Counted from the stretch's first letter, positions 29,877-39,037 are shown. The stretch is 64,000 nt of DNA from Clostridia bacterium (GCA_017500845.1 JAFVXY010000021.1:1-64000); one strand, 5' to 3'. Numbers and translations: made by a program. The notes: a model not told the origin generated them from the sequence alone.

Positions 29877-32516
29877 TTATTTACGGGGAAAGTTGATTGC
29901 CGCCTGAGCCGCCGCGAGTCTAGCGATGGGAACTCTGAACGGCGAGCAGGATACGTACGAAAGACCCGTTCTATGGCAGAACGCAATAGTCGTCGGATCT
30001 CCGCCGTGTTCGCCGCAGATACCAAGCTTGATGTCCGGGCGAGTCGACTTACCACGCTCACAAGCAATTTGAACGAGCTGACCTACGCCGTCCTCGTCGA
30101 TCTTAGCAAACGGATCGGACTCGAAAATCTTTCTTCCATAGTACTCAGCAAGGAACTTAGCAGCGTCGTCACGGCTGAAGCCGAACGTCATCTGAGTAAG
30201 GTCGTTGGTACCGAACGAGAAGAACTGAGCCTCGGAAGCAATCTTGTCTGCAGTAAGTGCCGCACGCGGAATTTCAATCATAGTACCTACAAGGTAGTCA
30301 AGCTTAACATTCTCTCTTGCGATGATTGCATCTGCAGTCTTAACTACGATATCCTTAACGTACTTAAGCTCCTTAACTTCGCCTACAAGCGGAATCATAA
30401 TTTCGGGAACAATGTTGTAGCCCTTTTCACGATTTACCTCAATAGCTGCCTCGATAACTGCCGTAGTCTGCATTTCTGCGATTTCGGGATAGGTTACGCT
30501 AAGGCGGCAACCACGGTGACCCATCATCGGGTTGAACTCGTGCAAGCCCTCGATAGTGCTCTTAAGCTCCTCGAAGTCAAGCTTCATTTCGCTTGCAAGA
30601 ACTCTGATGTCCTCATCGTTGTGCGGAACGAATTCGTGAAGCGGCGGGTCAAGGAATCTTATGGTAGCCGGTCTGCCCTCAAGTGCCTCGTAAATTCCCT
30701 TGAAGTCCTTCTTCTGCATGGGAAGAAGCTTTGCAAGAGCAACCTTACGTTGTTCGGCAGTCTTACTTACTATCATTTCGCGCATTGCCATAATGCGGTC
30801 GGAATCAAAGAACATATGCTCGGTTCTGGTAAGACCAATACCCTCCGCACCGAACTTAACAGCCTGAGCTGCATCCTTCGGCGTATCTGCGTTGGTGCGA
30901 ACCTTAAGGTCGCGATACTTATCAGCCCAATCCATAACGGTCTTAAAGTCGCCGGTAAGCGAAGCGGGCTCGGTTTCTATCTTGCAGTCATAGATAAGAC
31001 CGGTGCTTCCGTCAAGGCTCATCCAATCACCCTCGTGAAGAGTCTTGTCTGCGATTACAACGTAACCCTTCTCTTCGTCGATCTTGGTGATTTGCTGGCA
31101 ACCGGATACACAGCAAGTACCCATACCGCGAGCAACTACCGCAGCGTGCGAGGTCATACCGCCGCGAGCCGTAAGAATACCCTGGCATACGTTCATACCT
31201 TCGATATCCTCGGGGCTGGTCTCAAGTCTTACGAGAATGAGCTTAGCATTCTTATCAGCTTCCTTGATTTCGCAAGCCTTTTCTGCTGTGAATACGATTT
31301 TACCGCAAGCTGCGCCCGGGGATGCGGGAAGTGCGCTGCTGAGTGCCGTAGCCTTCTTGAGTGCTTCTGCATTGAACTGCGGATGAAGCAAAGCATCAAG
31401 CTGCTTGGGATCAATCATGCAAAGAGCCTGCTTCTCGTCAAGCATTCCCTCGTTTACAAGGTCAACTGCAATCTTAAGAGCTGCCTTTGCGGTACGCTTA
31501 CCGTTACGGGTCTGAAGCATATAGAGCTTGCCTTCTTCGATGGTGAACTCCATATCCTGCATATCGCGGTAATGATTTTCGAGCTTGTTGCAAATTGCAA
31601 GGAACTCGTTGTAGATAGCTTCGTTCTGAGCCTTAAGCTCGTCAATCTTTTTGGGAGTACGGATACCTGCAACTACGTCCTCGCCCTGAGCATTCATAAG
31701 GTACTCACCAAAAAGGCCCTTTTCGCCGGTCGAGGGGTTTCGGGTGAATGCAACGCCGGTACCCGAGGTTTCGCCCTTGTTGCCAAACACCATTATCTGG
31801 ATGTTTACTGCGGTACCCCAGCTGTACGGAATTTCGTGCATTCTGCGGTATGTGTTAGCACGGGGGTTGTCCCACGAACGGAATACAGCCTTGGTTGCTT
31901 CAAGAAGTTGAACATGGGGATCTTGCGGGAATTCGGTACCCTGATTCTTCTTGTAGTTTGCCTTGAACAAAGCAACGATTTCCTTAAGGTCGTCTGCAGT
32001 AAGGTCGGTATCCGACTTGCAACCCTTAGCTGCCTTGATTTCGTCCAAAATTTCCTCATAAACCTTTTTGGACTGCTCCATAACTACGTCCGAGAACATC
32101 TGTATAAAACGGCGATACGAGTCGTATGCAAAACGGGGATTGCCCGTCTTCTTTGCAAGACCCTCTACTGCCTTATCGTTAAGACCGAGGTTGAGAATGG
32201 TATCCATCATGCCGGGCATAGATGCGCGTGCGCCACTGCGAACGGATACAAGCAACGGATCGTTCTCATCGCCAAACTTCTTGCCATACATTTCTTCAAT
32301 TTTTGCAAGAGCTGCGAAGATCTGCTCTTCTATTTCCTTATTAATCTTTCTGCCGTCTTCATAGTACTGAGTGCAAGCTTCGGTGGAAACAGTAAAGCCT
32401 TGCGGAACGGGAAGTCCGAGGCTGGTCATCTCTGCAAGGTTAGCACCTTTACCGCCGAGCAAATTTCTCATCGTGGTGTTACCTTCGCTGAACAAATATA
32501 CAAACTTTTTTGCCAT
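29877..32516 (-). CDS. ppdK: Pyruvate, phosphate dikinase
   Basis: Interconverts pyruvate, ATP and phosphate with PEP, AMP and pyrophosphate, a central step in many anaerobic glycolyses. The 879-aa protein has the ATP-grasp N-terminal domain (GGKGANLAEM at 21-30). The swivelling phosphohistidine domain holds Thr455 and His457 (GGMTSHAAV). The PEP/pyruvate barrel has GTNDLTQMTFG and catalytic Cys834 in GICGEHGG. AAGGAG precedes the ATG. The opposite strand is open over the whole gene (883 codons), which reflects codon use, not a gene. Confidence 0.98.
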   Translation of the reverse strand: MAKKFVYLFSEGNTTMRNLLGGKGANLAEMTSLGLPVPQGFTVSTEACTQYYEDGRKINKEIEEQIFAALAKIEEMYGKKFGDENDPLLVSVRSGARASMPGMMDTILNLGLNDKAVEGLAKKTGNPRFAYDSYRRFIQMFSDVVMEQSKKVYEEILDEIKAAKGCKSDTDLTADDLKEIVALFKANYKKNQGTEFPQDPHVQLLEATKAVFRSWDNPRANTYRRMHEIPYSWGTAVNIQIMVFGNKGETSGTGVAFTRNPSTGEKGLFGEYLMNAQGEDVVAGIRTPKKIDELKAQNEAIYNEFLAICNKLENHYRDMQDMEFTIEEGKLYMLQTRNGKRTAKAALKIAVDLVNEGMLDEKQALCMIDPKQLDALLHPQFNAEALKKATALSSALPASPGAACGKIVFTAEKACEIKEADKNAKLILVRLETSPEDIEGMNVCQGILTARGGMTSHAAVVARGMGTCCVSGCQQITKIDEEKGYVVIADKTLHEGDWMSLDGSTGLIYDCKIETEPASLTGDFKTVMDWADKYRDLKVRTNADTPKDAAQAVKFGAEGIGLTRTEHMFFDSDRIMAMREMIVSKTAEQRKVALAKLLPMQKKDFKGIYEALEGRPATIRFLDPPLHEFVPHNDEDIRVLASEMKLDFEELKSTIEGLHEFNPMMGHRGCRLSVTYPEIAEMQTTAVIEAAIEVNREKGYNIVPEIMIPLVGEVKELKYVKDIVVKTADAIIARENVKLDYLVGTMIEIPRAALTADKIASEAQFFSFGTNDLTQMTFGFSRDDAAKFLAEYYGRKIFESDPFAKIDEDGVGQLVQIACERGKSTRPDIKLGICGEHGGDPTTIAFCHRTGLSYVSCSPFRVPIARLAAAQAAINFPRK

Positions 32517-32546
32517 TTGTAATACTCCTTATATTAAAATCGGTTT

Positions 32547-32575
32547 ATTATAACACCTTCGGTTCACAAATGCAA
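32547..32575 (-). promoter_or_regulatory. Promoter of ppdK
   Basis: On the minus strand TTGCAT (32575-32570), a 17-nt spacer and TATAAT (32552-32547), 30 nt before the ppdK start. Confidence 0.78.
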
Positions 32576-32639
32576 GCATTTTATGCCCCAAATTGTATTA
32601 TATTGTCAATAATTTAGCAAATTATTACCATATTTGCAA

Positions 32640-33257
32640 CTATATATACGACTTGCTGACAAGCGAACACAAAAACTTGCTTTCAAACCTTGTCGCTATT
32701 TTGTCAAAGGTTCGCCTTATAAGCGCCTCGTCTGCGTAAAATTTAGCACTCAAATTTTCGGTACAAGCAAGAAGCTCCATTACCGTATTTGGATTAGAAA
32801 CGGGCGGGTCGTAAACATACCCATAACCGCTTTTATGTATTGCGTTTTGAATATACGAAATTGCGGGAATAAGCGGATTATAATCCCCGTACAAAAGGTC
32901 TTTCAGTCGCCGCAAAAGCAATATAAACAATTCACGATTAGGTTGAATCTCGCATGCCCTTTCAGCCGCTTCAAGCATCACGCAACCTGCAGAAAAAATG
33001 GCAAAGTCACTCACTCTAAATAAGTCCTCGATTACCATTGCGCCCGTGACTACATACGCCTCATTTCCACGGCCGCTAAGCTCAAAATTACAAAAAGCAA
33101 AAGGCTGGGCCGCAAATCTTAATTTTGCTCCCGGCTTCTTAACTCCCCTTATTATGACACGCATAATATCGCCATTTTCACAAAAAAGCTTTAATTTTTT
33201 GTCAAAATCGCGATAATCTTCACCTCTAAGTACAATAGCTGTTACGCTCTTATTCAT
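32640..33257 (-). CDS. recO: DNA repair protein RecO
   Basis: Loads RecA with RecF/RecR. The 205-aa protein has the N-terminal OB fold (TAIVLRGEDYRDFDKKLKLF, then GDIMRVIIRGVKKP) and a helical C-terminal domain. It is shorter than typical RecO and the zinc-binding cysteine cluster seen in many members is missing. Its ATG overlaps the yqzL stop as ATGAATAA. Era-yqzL-recO is the usual Firmicutes order. Confidence 0.9.
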   Translation of the reverse strand: MNKSVTAIVLRGEDYRDFDKKLKLFCENGDIMRVIIRGVKKPGAKLRFAAQPFAFCNFELSGRGNEAYVVTGAMVIEDLFRVSDFAIFSAGCVMLEAAERACEIQPNRELFILLLRRLKDLLYGDYNPLIPAISYIQNAIHKSGYGYVYDPPVSNPNTVMELLACTENLSAKFYADEALIRRTFDKIATRFESKFLCSLVSKSYI

Positions 33258-33348
33258 CTTCCTTCATCTTTTTGTAAAGCAAATAATAACCCGTTTCGCC
33301 GGTTTTTACAAACAAATCCCAAGCAATATCCTCTACCTTTTTGTCCAT
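33250..33348 (-). CDS. yqzL: YqzL-family small protein
   Basis: A 32-codon gene between era and recO: MDKKVEDIAWDLFVKTGETG followed by YYLLYKKMKEDE. Position and sequence (W-x-x-F-x-K-T-G-x-x-x-x-Y-L-L-Y-K-K) match the small YqzL proteins found at this place in Firmicutes; their function is unknown. A GTG at 33363, two bases after the era stop, could add five residues. Neither start has a strong ribosome binding site, so coupling to era is likely. The stop overlaps the recO start. Confidence 0.8.
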   Translation of the reverse strand: MDKKVEDIAWDLFVKTGETGYYLLYKKMKEDE

Positions 33349-33365
33349 ACATTCAGTATGCACCG

Positions 33366-34253
33366 TTAGGCTTCGGAATATCCAACGTCACGGAAAAAGT
33401 TGCGATTATTACGCCAATCATCGCGTACCTTTACAAATAGCTTAAGATACACACGACTGTCAATAAGTCGTTCGATATCGCGGCGTGCAGACTGCCCTAT
33501 CTTTTTTATCATACTGCCAGCGTCACCAATAATGATTTGCTTGTGCGAATCTCTCTCGCAAATAATATCACATTCTATTTGCGTCACGTTTTGCTCTTTT
33601 TTGTACGACTGCATAGTTACGCCTAATCCGTGCGGAATCTCGTCTTGTAAAAGAAGCAACGCCTTCTCTCTTATAATTTCGCAAATCATATAGCTTACAG
33701 GCTTGTCCGAAATTTCGTCGTCAAAAAAGTACTGCTCTCCCTCAGGCATATATGAGATAAGTGTCTTTTTTAGTGTAGCAAGATTAAGCTTTTTGCGGCA
33801 CGAACAGGGCAAAACTTCCTTCACACCCTGCTCGATGTATGGCGAAAATTTACCGAGCAGCTCAAGCACTCGCTCTTGCGGCACAAGGTCTATTTTATTT
33901 AGTACTACTATTACGGGGCTGCCAAGAGTCAAATAGGACGAAAGCCTTGTAAGGTCATCCTCGTTTACTCCACGGCTTGCATCAAATACCGCCACAAGAA
34001 CGTCAACGTCTTGCGTAGCGCTGGTTATACATTTATTCATGTATTCGCCAAGCTTTGTCTTAGGTCTATGAATACCCGGTGTATCTACAAAAATCATCTG
34101 CAAATCGGGCTCGTTGAGTATACCCATAATGCGATCACGGGTAGTCTGTGGTTTGGCCGAAACGATGCTTACCTTTTCGCCTACAAGAGCGTTTATCAAG
34201 CTGCTTTTGCCTACGTTAGGCCTACCTACCAAGGTTACAAATCCCGACTTCAT
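33366..34253 (-). CDS. era: GTPase Era
   Basis: GTPase for 30S assembly. The 295-aa protein has G1 GRPNVGKS (10-17), G2 KPQTTRDRI, G3 VDTPGIHRP, G4 VLNKIDLV and a C-terminal KH domain with GSMIKKIGQSARRDIE. The start overlaps the ybeY stop as ATGA. In B. subtilis dgkA and cdd lie between ybeY and era; both are absent here. Confidence 0.97.
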   Translation of the reverse strand: MKSGFVTLVGRPNVGKSSLINALVGEKVSIVSAKPQTTRDRIMGILNEPDLQMIFVDTPGIHRPKTKLGEYMNKCITSATQDVDVLVAVFDASRGVNEDDLTRLSSYLTLGSPVIVVLNKIDLVPQERVLELLGKFSPYIEQGVKEVLPCSCRKKLNLATLKKTLISYMPEGEQYFFDDEISDKPVSYMICEIIREKALLLLQDEIPHGLGVTMQSYKKEQNVTQIECDIICERDSHKQIIIGDAGSMIKKIGQSARRDIERLIDSRVYLKLFVKVRDDWRNNRNFFRDVGYSEA

Positions 34254-34711
34254 CTGTTCACTCCTATCTTTCCCAAAATTTGGTCTTCCTTACTACGCAT
34301 AATAACCTTATCATCTTCCGCGATATGATCGTAACCAAGCAGATGTAATAATCCATGCAAAAAAAGGTATGCTCGTTCTCTTATTACCGAATGACCGTAC
34401 TCCTCCGCTTGACGCTGAGCAATTTGTTCACATATAGCAATACTGCCCAAAAAAACAGAGTTTTGTGAGCTATCGTAATCTAAGGGATAATTCTCTTTAG
34501 TAAAGGGCTTAATTGTATCAATATTAGGATAACTCAATACGTCCGTGCTTTTATCTATATTGCGAGTGCGAAGGTTAAGCTCGTGAATTTCGTTTTCATC
34601 CAAAAAGACAAGCTCGACACTTGCATCGCCGCTTAGCCCAAGTGTATCAAACGCACAGTCTGCTACATCAACAAAAAGCTTATCGATTTCGTCTGTAAGA
34701 ATATTTATCAT
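34250..34711 (-). CDS. ybeY: Endoribonuclease YbeY
   Basis: Zinc metallo-endoribonuclease in rRNA maturation and quality control. The 153-aa protein carries FLHGLLHLLGYDHIAED with ligands His119, His123 and His129, and the upstream Arg-rich block LNLRTRNIDKSTDVLSYP. It overlaps pgpH at its start and era at its stop, both as ATGA. Confidence 0.96.
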   Translation of the reverse strand: MINILTDEIDKLFVDVADCAFDTLGLSGDASVELVFLDENEIHELNLRTRNIDKSTDVLSYPNIDTIKPFTKENYPLDYDSSQNSVFLGSIAICEQIAQRQAEEYGHSVIRERAYLFLHGLLHLLGYDHIAEDDKVIMRSKEDQILGKIGVNR

Positions 34712-36129
34712 TTGCCCTCCGGATACTTAATACGCTTATGGAACAATCCACCGTAAGCATTGATAATCGTTTCGCGAATGGAATTAAGCTCACGAATAGT
34801 AATTTCGCAATTATCAAATTGACCGCTTTGCAAGCGCTCGTAGATAAGCTTTTGCAAAAGCTTATCCACCTTGTCGCCGTCAGGCTCATCCATAGCACGA
34901 ATTGCGGCCTCGCTGGTATCGCAAATCATAATAAGCGCGGCGAGCTTGGTTTTGGGAGTAACGCCGTGATAGCAATATTCCTCGGGATCAACCATGCCGT
35001 CAGTCAACTTCTTTGCCTTGTGGTAAAACACAGGTATAAGCATAGTGCCGTGATGCTGAACGGTTACGTGCCTGATTTCCTCGGGAATATTATACTGCTC
35101 ACACAGCGTCAACCCCTCGGACGTGTGCGAACGCAAAATTTCGGCACTTACCTCGGGCAAAATATCATCGTGCGGGTTGTAATCCGACTGGTTTTCCTTA
35201 AAGTATATGGGATTTGCAAGCTTTCCAACGTCGTGATAATACGCGCACGCCATTGCAAGATATGGGTTTTCTCCTATGTTTGCGGCGCACATTTGAGCAA
35301 ACGAGGCTACCGCAAGCGAGTGATTAAATGTTCCCGGGGCTTCTTTGAGGAGTCTACTCATAAGCGGCGCATTATGTGCCGTAAGCTCCATAAGTCGCAC
35401 GTTGGTCAAAAGATTAAACAACTTTTCCATAAGCGGCGCTAGTATTAGTGCCAACACGAATTGAGCGCCTGACGAAATTACCATATACATTATTCTACCG
35501 TCAGGATTGTTATCCTTTGTCGCGATAAAGGAAAGTATAAGCATGATTATAATAGCTACAAAGCAAATCAAAAAGCTCTTAAGCATAAACTTAAGTCTTG
35601 ATGCATCCTTACTAAGTGCAAGAGCCGCCGCACTTCCGCAAAGCAAGCCCGTAACCATCATAACAATAATAGGTAGTTGCGAGGTTCCCAAAACAAGACT
35701 TTCTATCATAAGTGCAAACGTTAGAGATATCGTAGTAACAAAGTTTGCAAGAATTGCCAAATTTTTGTTACTAAGCTGAGCTATTACAAGTGCGCTCAAA
35801 AATATTGGCATTACGTATACGCTTATAAGAGAACCGTAAATACACAAAGTATATGTGAGCGCTATCAAAAATACCGTTGCAAGTAACTCCTTAGTCTTAA
35901 GCTTGTACAGTCTTGCCGCAAAATAAGTAAGCAGCATTAGGCCGTTTATTAAAATCAAAAAGCCTACGCTTATTGCCGTAAACGAAAGCAACGGCACTCT
36001 AAGCATACTCCCCATGTTTTGAATAAATAAAAATTTAATAAGCGTCACGGCAACAATCCATAAGCTCAGTCCTATAGCCATAAGAACTGCGAAAAAAATG
36101 GATTTTTGCTTTTCTTCGCTTCTTTTCAT
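34708..36129 (-). CDS. PgpH/YqfF-type HD phosphodiesterase lacking the extracellular domain
   Basis: Family members degrade cyclic di-AMP. The 473-aa protein has about seven transmembrane helices (residues 12 to 240) and a cytoplasmic HD domain with His270 and the His299-Asp300 pair in YYHDVGK. It then has VTVQHHGT and MICDTSEAAIRAM. Typical PgpH proteins are about 700 aa, with an N-terminal anchor and a large extracellular HDED domain before the seven helices. Here that domain is absent and the protein begins with the membrane part. The reading frame is clean, with AGGAG before the ATG. Its neighbours phoH and ybeY are the standard ones. Confidence 0.88.
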   Translation of the reverse strand: MKRSEEKQKSIFFAVLMAIGLSLWIVAVTLIKFLFIQNMGSMLRVPLLSFTAISVGFLILINGLMLLTYFAARLYKLKTKELLATVFLIALTYTLCIYGSLISVYVMPIFLSALVIAQLSNKNLAILANFVTTISLTFALMIESLVLGTSQLPIIVMMVTGLLCGSAAALALSKDASRLKFMLKSFLICFVAIIIMLILSFIATKDNNPDGRIMYMVISSGAQFVLALILAPLMEKLFNLLTNVRLMELTAHNAPLMSRLLKEAPGTFNHSLAVASFAQMCAANIGENPYLAMACAYYHDVGKLANPIYFKENQSDYNPHDDILPEVSAEILRSHTSEGLTLCEQYNIPEEIRHVTVQHHGTMLIPVFYHKAKKLTDGMVDPEEYCYHGVTPKTKLAALIMICDTSEAAIRAMDEPDGDKVDKLLQKLIYERLQSGQFDNCEITIRELNSIRETIINAYGGLFHKRIKYPEGK

Positions 36130-36133
36130 ACTT

Positions 36134-37135
36134 TTACTCCTCTATTTTATCATTTGCCTGGCGAGTTTCCCTTTCGCCCCTATCTTTATTCTTATTGTAC
36201 GCATTTTCATATGCAAGAACGATTTTTTGCACAAGCTCGTGTCTTACAACGTCTTTATCCGTAAATTTGCAAATTTCGATTTCGTCAATGTTTCTTAGAA
36301 TTTTAGAAGCACTTACAAGACCGCTAGACTTACCAAACGGCAAATCTATTTGCGTATCGTCACCTGTTATAACCATTTTGCTGTTCTCACCAAGACGGGT
36401 CAAGAACATTTTCATTTGCTCTTCGGTTGTGTTTTGCGCCTCGTCCAAAATAATAAATGAATTTGAAAGCGTTCTACCGCGCATGTATGCCAATGGAGCG
36501 ATTTCTATTATGCCTCTTTCCATAAGCCTTACATAGCTATCTATGCCAAACATATCTTGAAGTGCACCATAAAGCGGCCTAAGGTACGGATCGACCTTGG
36601 TTTGCAGATCACCCGGCAAAAAGCCCAGCTTTTCGCCCGCCTCAATCGCAGGGCGTGTAAGCACGATCTTTTCCACCTCGCCCGCCTTAAATGCCGCAAC
36701 GGCAAGAGCGACCGCCAGATACGTTTTGCCTGTTCCCGCTGGTCCTATGCCAAAAACGATGGTTTTGTTTTTTATCGCCCGTACATAATTACGCTGACCA
36801 AGTGTTTTACACTTAATTTGTTTTCCTCTTGCTGTAGTGGTTACAACCTCTGAGTTAAGGTTGATTATTTCGTCTGCCTTATCTTCCTCAATAAGGTCAA
36901 TGCTTCTCCGAATTTTGCTTTTGTCAACTTCCTCACCCGACTTTATCAGCTTGCAAACCGCATCAATAAGCAAAAGAGCCTTGCTTACGTTTGCTTCCTC
37001 GCCGCTTATCGAAATTCCGCCGTCTTTAGTACGTACGCTAACCTCTAAAAGCTGCTCTATAAGCTGGACGTTTTCATCAAGTCTACCAAACAATTTTATT
37101 AAGCTATCTGCATCAATTTGCACAAATTCTGTCAA
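36134..37135 (-). CDS. phoH: PhoH-like ATPase
   Basis: A 333-aa P-loop ATPase with Walker A GPAGTGKTYLAV and Walker B SFIILDEAQNTTEEQM; family members are linked to RNA metabolism beside ybeY and era. It starts at TTG: AGGAGG lies 8 nt upstream, inside the end of yqfD, so this start is well supported although it overlaps yqfD by 23 nt. The C-terminus is short and charged. Confidence 0.93.
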   Translation of the reverse strand: MTEFVQIDADSLIKLFGRLDENVQLIEQLLEVSVRTKDGGISISGEEANVSKALLLIDAVCKLIKSGEEVDKSKIRRSIDLIEEDKADEIINLNSEVVTTTARGKQIKCKTLGQRNYVRAIKNKTIVFGIGPAGTGKTYLAVALAVAAFKAGEVEKIVLTRPAIEAGEKLGFLPGDLQTKVDPYLRPLYGALQDMFGIDSYVRLMERGIIEIAPLAYMRGRTLSNSFIILDEAQNTTEEQMKMFLTRLGENSKMVITGDDTQIDLPFGKSSGLVSASKILRNIDEIEICKFTDKDVVRHELVQKIVLAYENAYNKNKDRGERETRQANDKIEE

Positions 37136-38234
37136 TTTTCTTGCCTCCTATCGAAACCTCAGCTTCGATATGTACAGTAATTCTATATACCCCTTCAGCC
37201 ACCGTCTTGTACGACATTGTCGTTGTTATCGGGCTTCCGCCCGCACAAATTACAAGATTGTTTACGGCTTTATCTCTAACCGACTCGAGTAGTTTATCTA
37301 AGGAAACTTCGTAAGTATTAAGCTCGTAATATCTGGTCGTTTCTGCATAAAGAGGAATAAACGAGCCTATTTGCGTTAGCGTCCTTTCCACCTCATACTT
37401 TTCATATAGATTTTCGGGCGGCTTTCCAATATTCAACCCAAAAATCTTTATCACGGTGTTGCTTTGGCTGTTACCTGTTCTTGCGGTATAAAATTGCGAC
37501 ACCGTTTCGCTGTAAGTAAAGTTTACTTTTCCAAAAATCTGCCCTTTTGCCTCGACCTCCAGCATAGGCAAGCCTTCGGTGTTGTACTCTATGCCCTCTA
37601 TTAGAGTAGCTCCCATCGGAACCCTATCACCTATATTTACCGTTGGGGTGCCACTCTTGATTATTATTCTGACGACCTCAGCGTCGTACAAACTGATTAC
37701 CTCGCCGCTCGCTTCCTTTTGCGTAGTCACGGCGTTCTCGAGTACCTCTATTTTAAGCGTAGTACCAACTATTTGAGCAGAAACCGCTGACACGTCACTA
37801 AGCGCCATGATCGTTTCTTCCACAAGGGAACTGTCAAAGTTTTTCTTGCTTCCAACAGATATTCCACTTTCCTCAAGCGCACGCGTTATAGTAAGGTCGT
37901 CAATTCTGTCGTTGCCACTAATTTCTATTTTCCACAAATACCTCTCAGCAAAAACTGCAAGTACTATAACCGCAACGATACCAATGAATACTCCACATCT
38001 TCTGGCCAACCCAAATAAAGATTTTTTAATTCCCGTTTCAGCAAGTATGCAGTATTCAAAGCATTGTCTGTCCATTATGTCGATGACCTTTGCTTTGTCA
38101 GAATTTTTTACCGTAAAACGCATTAACCTTTGACTTTGTCTATGCAAATCGGAAATTGTAATTGCTTCTGCCAAAAATACATTAAGTAACTTCAACTGAT
38201 TTAGCCCAACGACTTCAAACCGAGTAGTGCCCAT
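37113..38234 (-). CDS. yqfD: Sporulation protein YqfD
   Basis: A 373-aa protein with an N-terminal cytoplasmic part, one membrane segment (about residues 83-98, GVFIGIVAVIVLAVFA) and a large POTRA/Ig-like outer part containing GTTLKIEVLE. YqfD is a conserved sporulation protein made in the mother cell in B. subtilis and pairs with YqfC, as here (2 nt gap). Its molecular role is not known. Presence suggests spore-forming ancestry. Confidence 0.88.
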   Translation of the reverse strand: MGTTRFEVVGLNQLKLLNVFLAEAITISDLHRQSQRLMRFTVKNSDKAKVIDIMDRQCFEYCILAETGIKKSLFGLARRCGVFIGIVAVIVLAVFAERYLWKIEISGNDRIDDLTITRALEESGISVGSKKNFDSSLVEETIMALSDVSAVSAQIVGTTLKIEVLENAVTTQKEASGEVISLYDAEVVRIIIKSGTPTVNIGDRVPMGATLIEGIEYNTEGLPMLEVEAKGQIFGKVNFTYSETVSQFYTARTGNSQSNTVIKIFGLNIGKPPENLYEKYEVERTLTQIGSFIPLYAETTRYYELNTYEVSLDKLLESVRDKAVNNLVICAGGSPITTTMSYKTVAEGVYRITVHIEAEVSIGGKKIDRICAN

Positions 38235-38236
38235 AA

Positions 38237-38500
38237 CTATATTCTCCTCGTCGAAACGCTGTCTATTCTACCGCTAATTACAATCGTTCTTTCGGTTATG
38301 GAATCCACGGCAAGCTCACCTTGCACCACTATTTCCGCATTTTTAGCGCGAACGGTAACAGTATCGTTAAAAATTTTGTCAAGCTTTACTATCCCTTCAA
38401 CGTAAAGCGTTTGTCCGCAAAAGTTCACGTAAGAAAAACCGCCAAGCATTTGCATATCGGTTATTCCCACGTCCTTTTTTATCTCCTCAAAAAAGCTCAT
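38237..38500 (-). CDS. yqfC: Sporulation protein YqfC (YabP/YqfC family)
   Basis: An 87-aa protein, all beta in character, with MLGGFSYVNFCGQTLYVEG and SGRIDSVSTRRI. The YabP/YqfC family occurs in spore formers. GAGGTG lies 5 nt before the ATG. It heads the yqfC-yqfD-phoH-pgpH-ybeY-era-yqzL-recO run. Confidence 0.88.
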   Translation of the reverse strand: MSFFEEIKKDVGITDMQMLGGFSYVNFCGQTLYVEGIVKLDKIFNDTVTVRAKNAEIVVQGELAVDSITERTIVISGRIDSVSTRRI

Positions 38501-38561
38501 ATATTCACCTCGGAATATTATATGCCGCTTTTTTGCGGGCTATGAAAACCATAGTATCGAC

Positions 38562-38588
38562 AAAAAGAGAGCAAACTGCTCTCTTTTT
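38562..38588 (-). terminator. Terminator after the small membrane protein gene
   Basis: AAAAAGAGAGCA and TGCTCTCTTTTT form a 12-bp stem with a 3-nt loop. On the minus strand it lies 5 nt after the stop of the 114-aa protein. Confidence 0.88.
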
Positions 38589-38593
38589 AGTTC

Positions 38594-38938
38594 TTAGTTT
38601 ATTGCAGGTATAGCAAAGCCTACGCAAATACCCCAAATAAGTCCAAACAATGCAATAGCAAAAATGATAATCGAAATTACCATGTTTACTATAGCCGCAC
38701 GTCTTTCGGGCGAACGCTTATTAGGTTCCTTACGAATGATGCTTACGCTTCTATAAATGCTGAGTAGCGCGGTCAAAACGAACAACGCAAACGATATCAA
38801 AAGAACAACCTCGGTGCTCTTCCAAATTATCCAGCCCACAACAAGCAAAATAAGCGAAAGAATCATAAGCATATCGCATGCGATTTTAAGCTTCGGTCCC
38901 TCGAAGTATCTTTGAAAAACATTTTTTCTTTTAGCCAT
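38594..38938 (-). CDS. Small membrane protein of unknown function
   Basis: A 114-aa protein with a basic N-terminus (MAKRKNVFQRYFEGPKLK) and three predicted membrane helices (about residues 19-40, 44-64, 83-108). A charged loop containing RKEPNKRSPERR lies between the second and third. I do not recognise the family. It is a single-gene unit: a consensus promoter lies upstream and a strong terminator directly downstream, so it is independent of the yqfC operon and of rluD. AGGAG lies 8 nt before the ATG. Confidence 0.8.
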   Translation of the reverse strand: MAKRKNVFQRYFEGPKLKIACDMLMILSLILLVVGWIIWKSTEVVLLISFALFVLTALLSIYRSVSIIRKEPNKRSPERRAAIVNMVISIIIFAIALFGLIWGICVGFAIPAIN

Positions 38939-38972
38939 TTCTAATTCTCCTGTAAGTTATAACAACCTAAAT

Positions 38973-39001
38973 ATTATACGACAACTGCAAAAAATTGTCA
39001 A
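38973..39001 (-). promoter_or_regulatory. Promoter of the small membrane protein gene
   Basis: On the minus strand TTGACA (39001-38996), a 17-nt spacer and TATAAT (38978-38973) match the sigma-A consensus exactly. Confidence 0.88.
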
Positions 39002-39037
39002 TGATTTGTCGCAACATTTAGGAAAATTACCCTTTTA

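Noticed and set aside
29871..32522. An 883-codon open frame on the plus strand opposite ppdK
   Set aside because: The minus strand encodes a complete, highly conserved PPDK. The antisense frame is open because codons whose complements are stops are rare in this gene. Similar antisense frames lie opposite pnp, secD and thrS, and none resembles a known protein.
32617..32637. GCAAAT/ATTTGC hairpin after recO
   Set aside because: The stem is short and AT-rich, without a U tract. Not enough for a terminator call.
38517..38545. A possible sigma-E promoter (TCATAGC, 14 nt, CATATAAT) before yqfC
   Set aside because: The match is attractive for a sporulation gene, but the start site would fall on the ribosome binding site and the -35 box is imperfect. 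Left unconfirmed.
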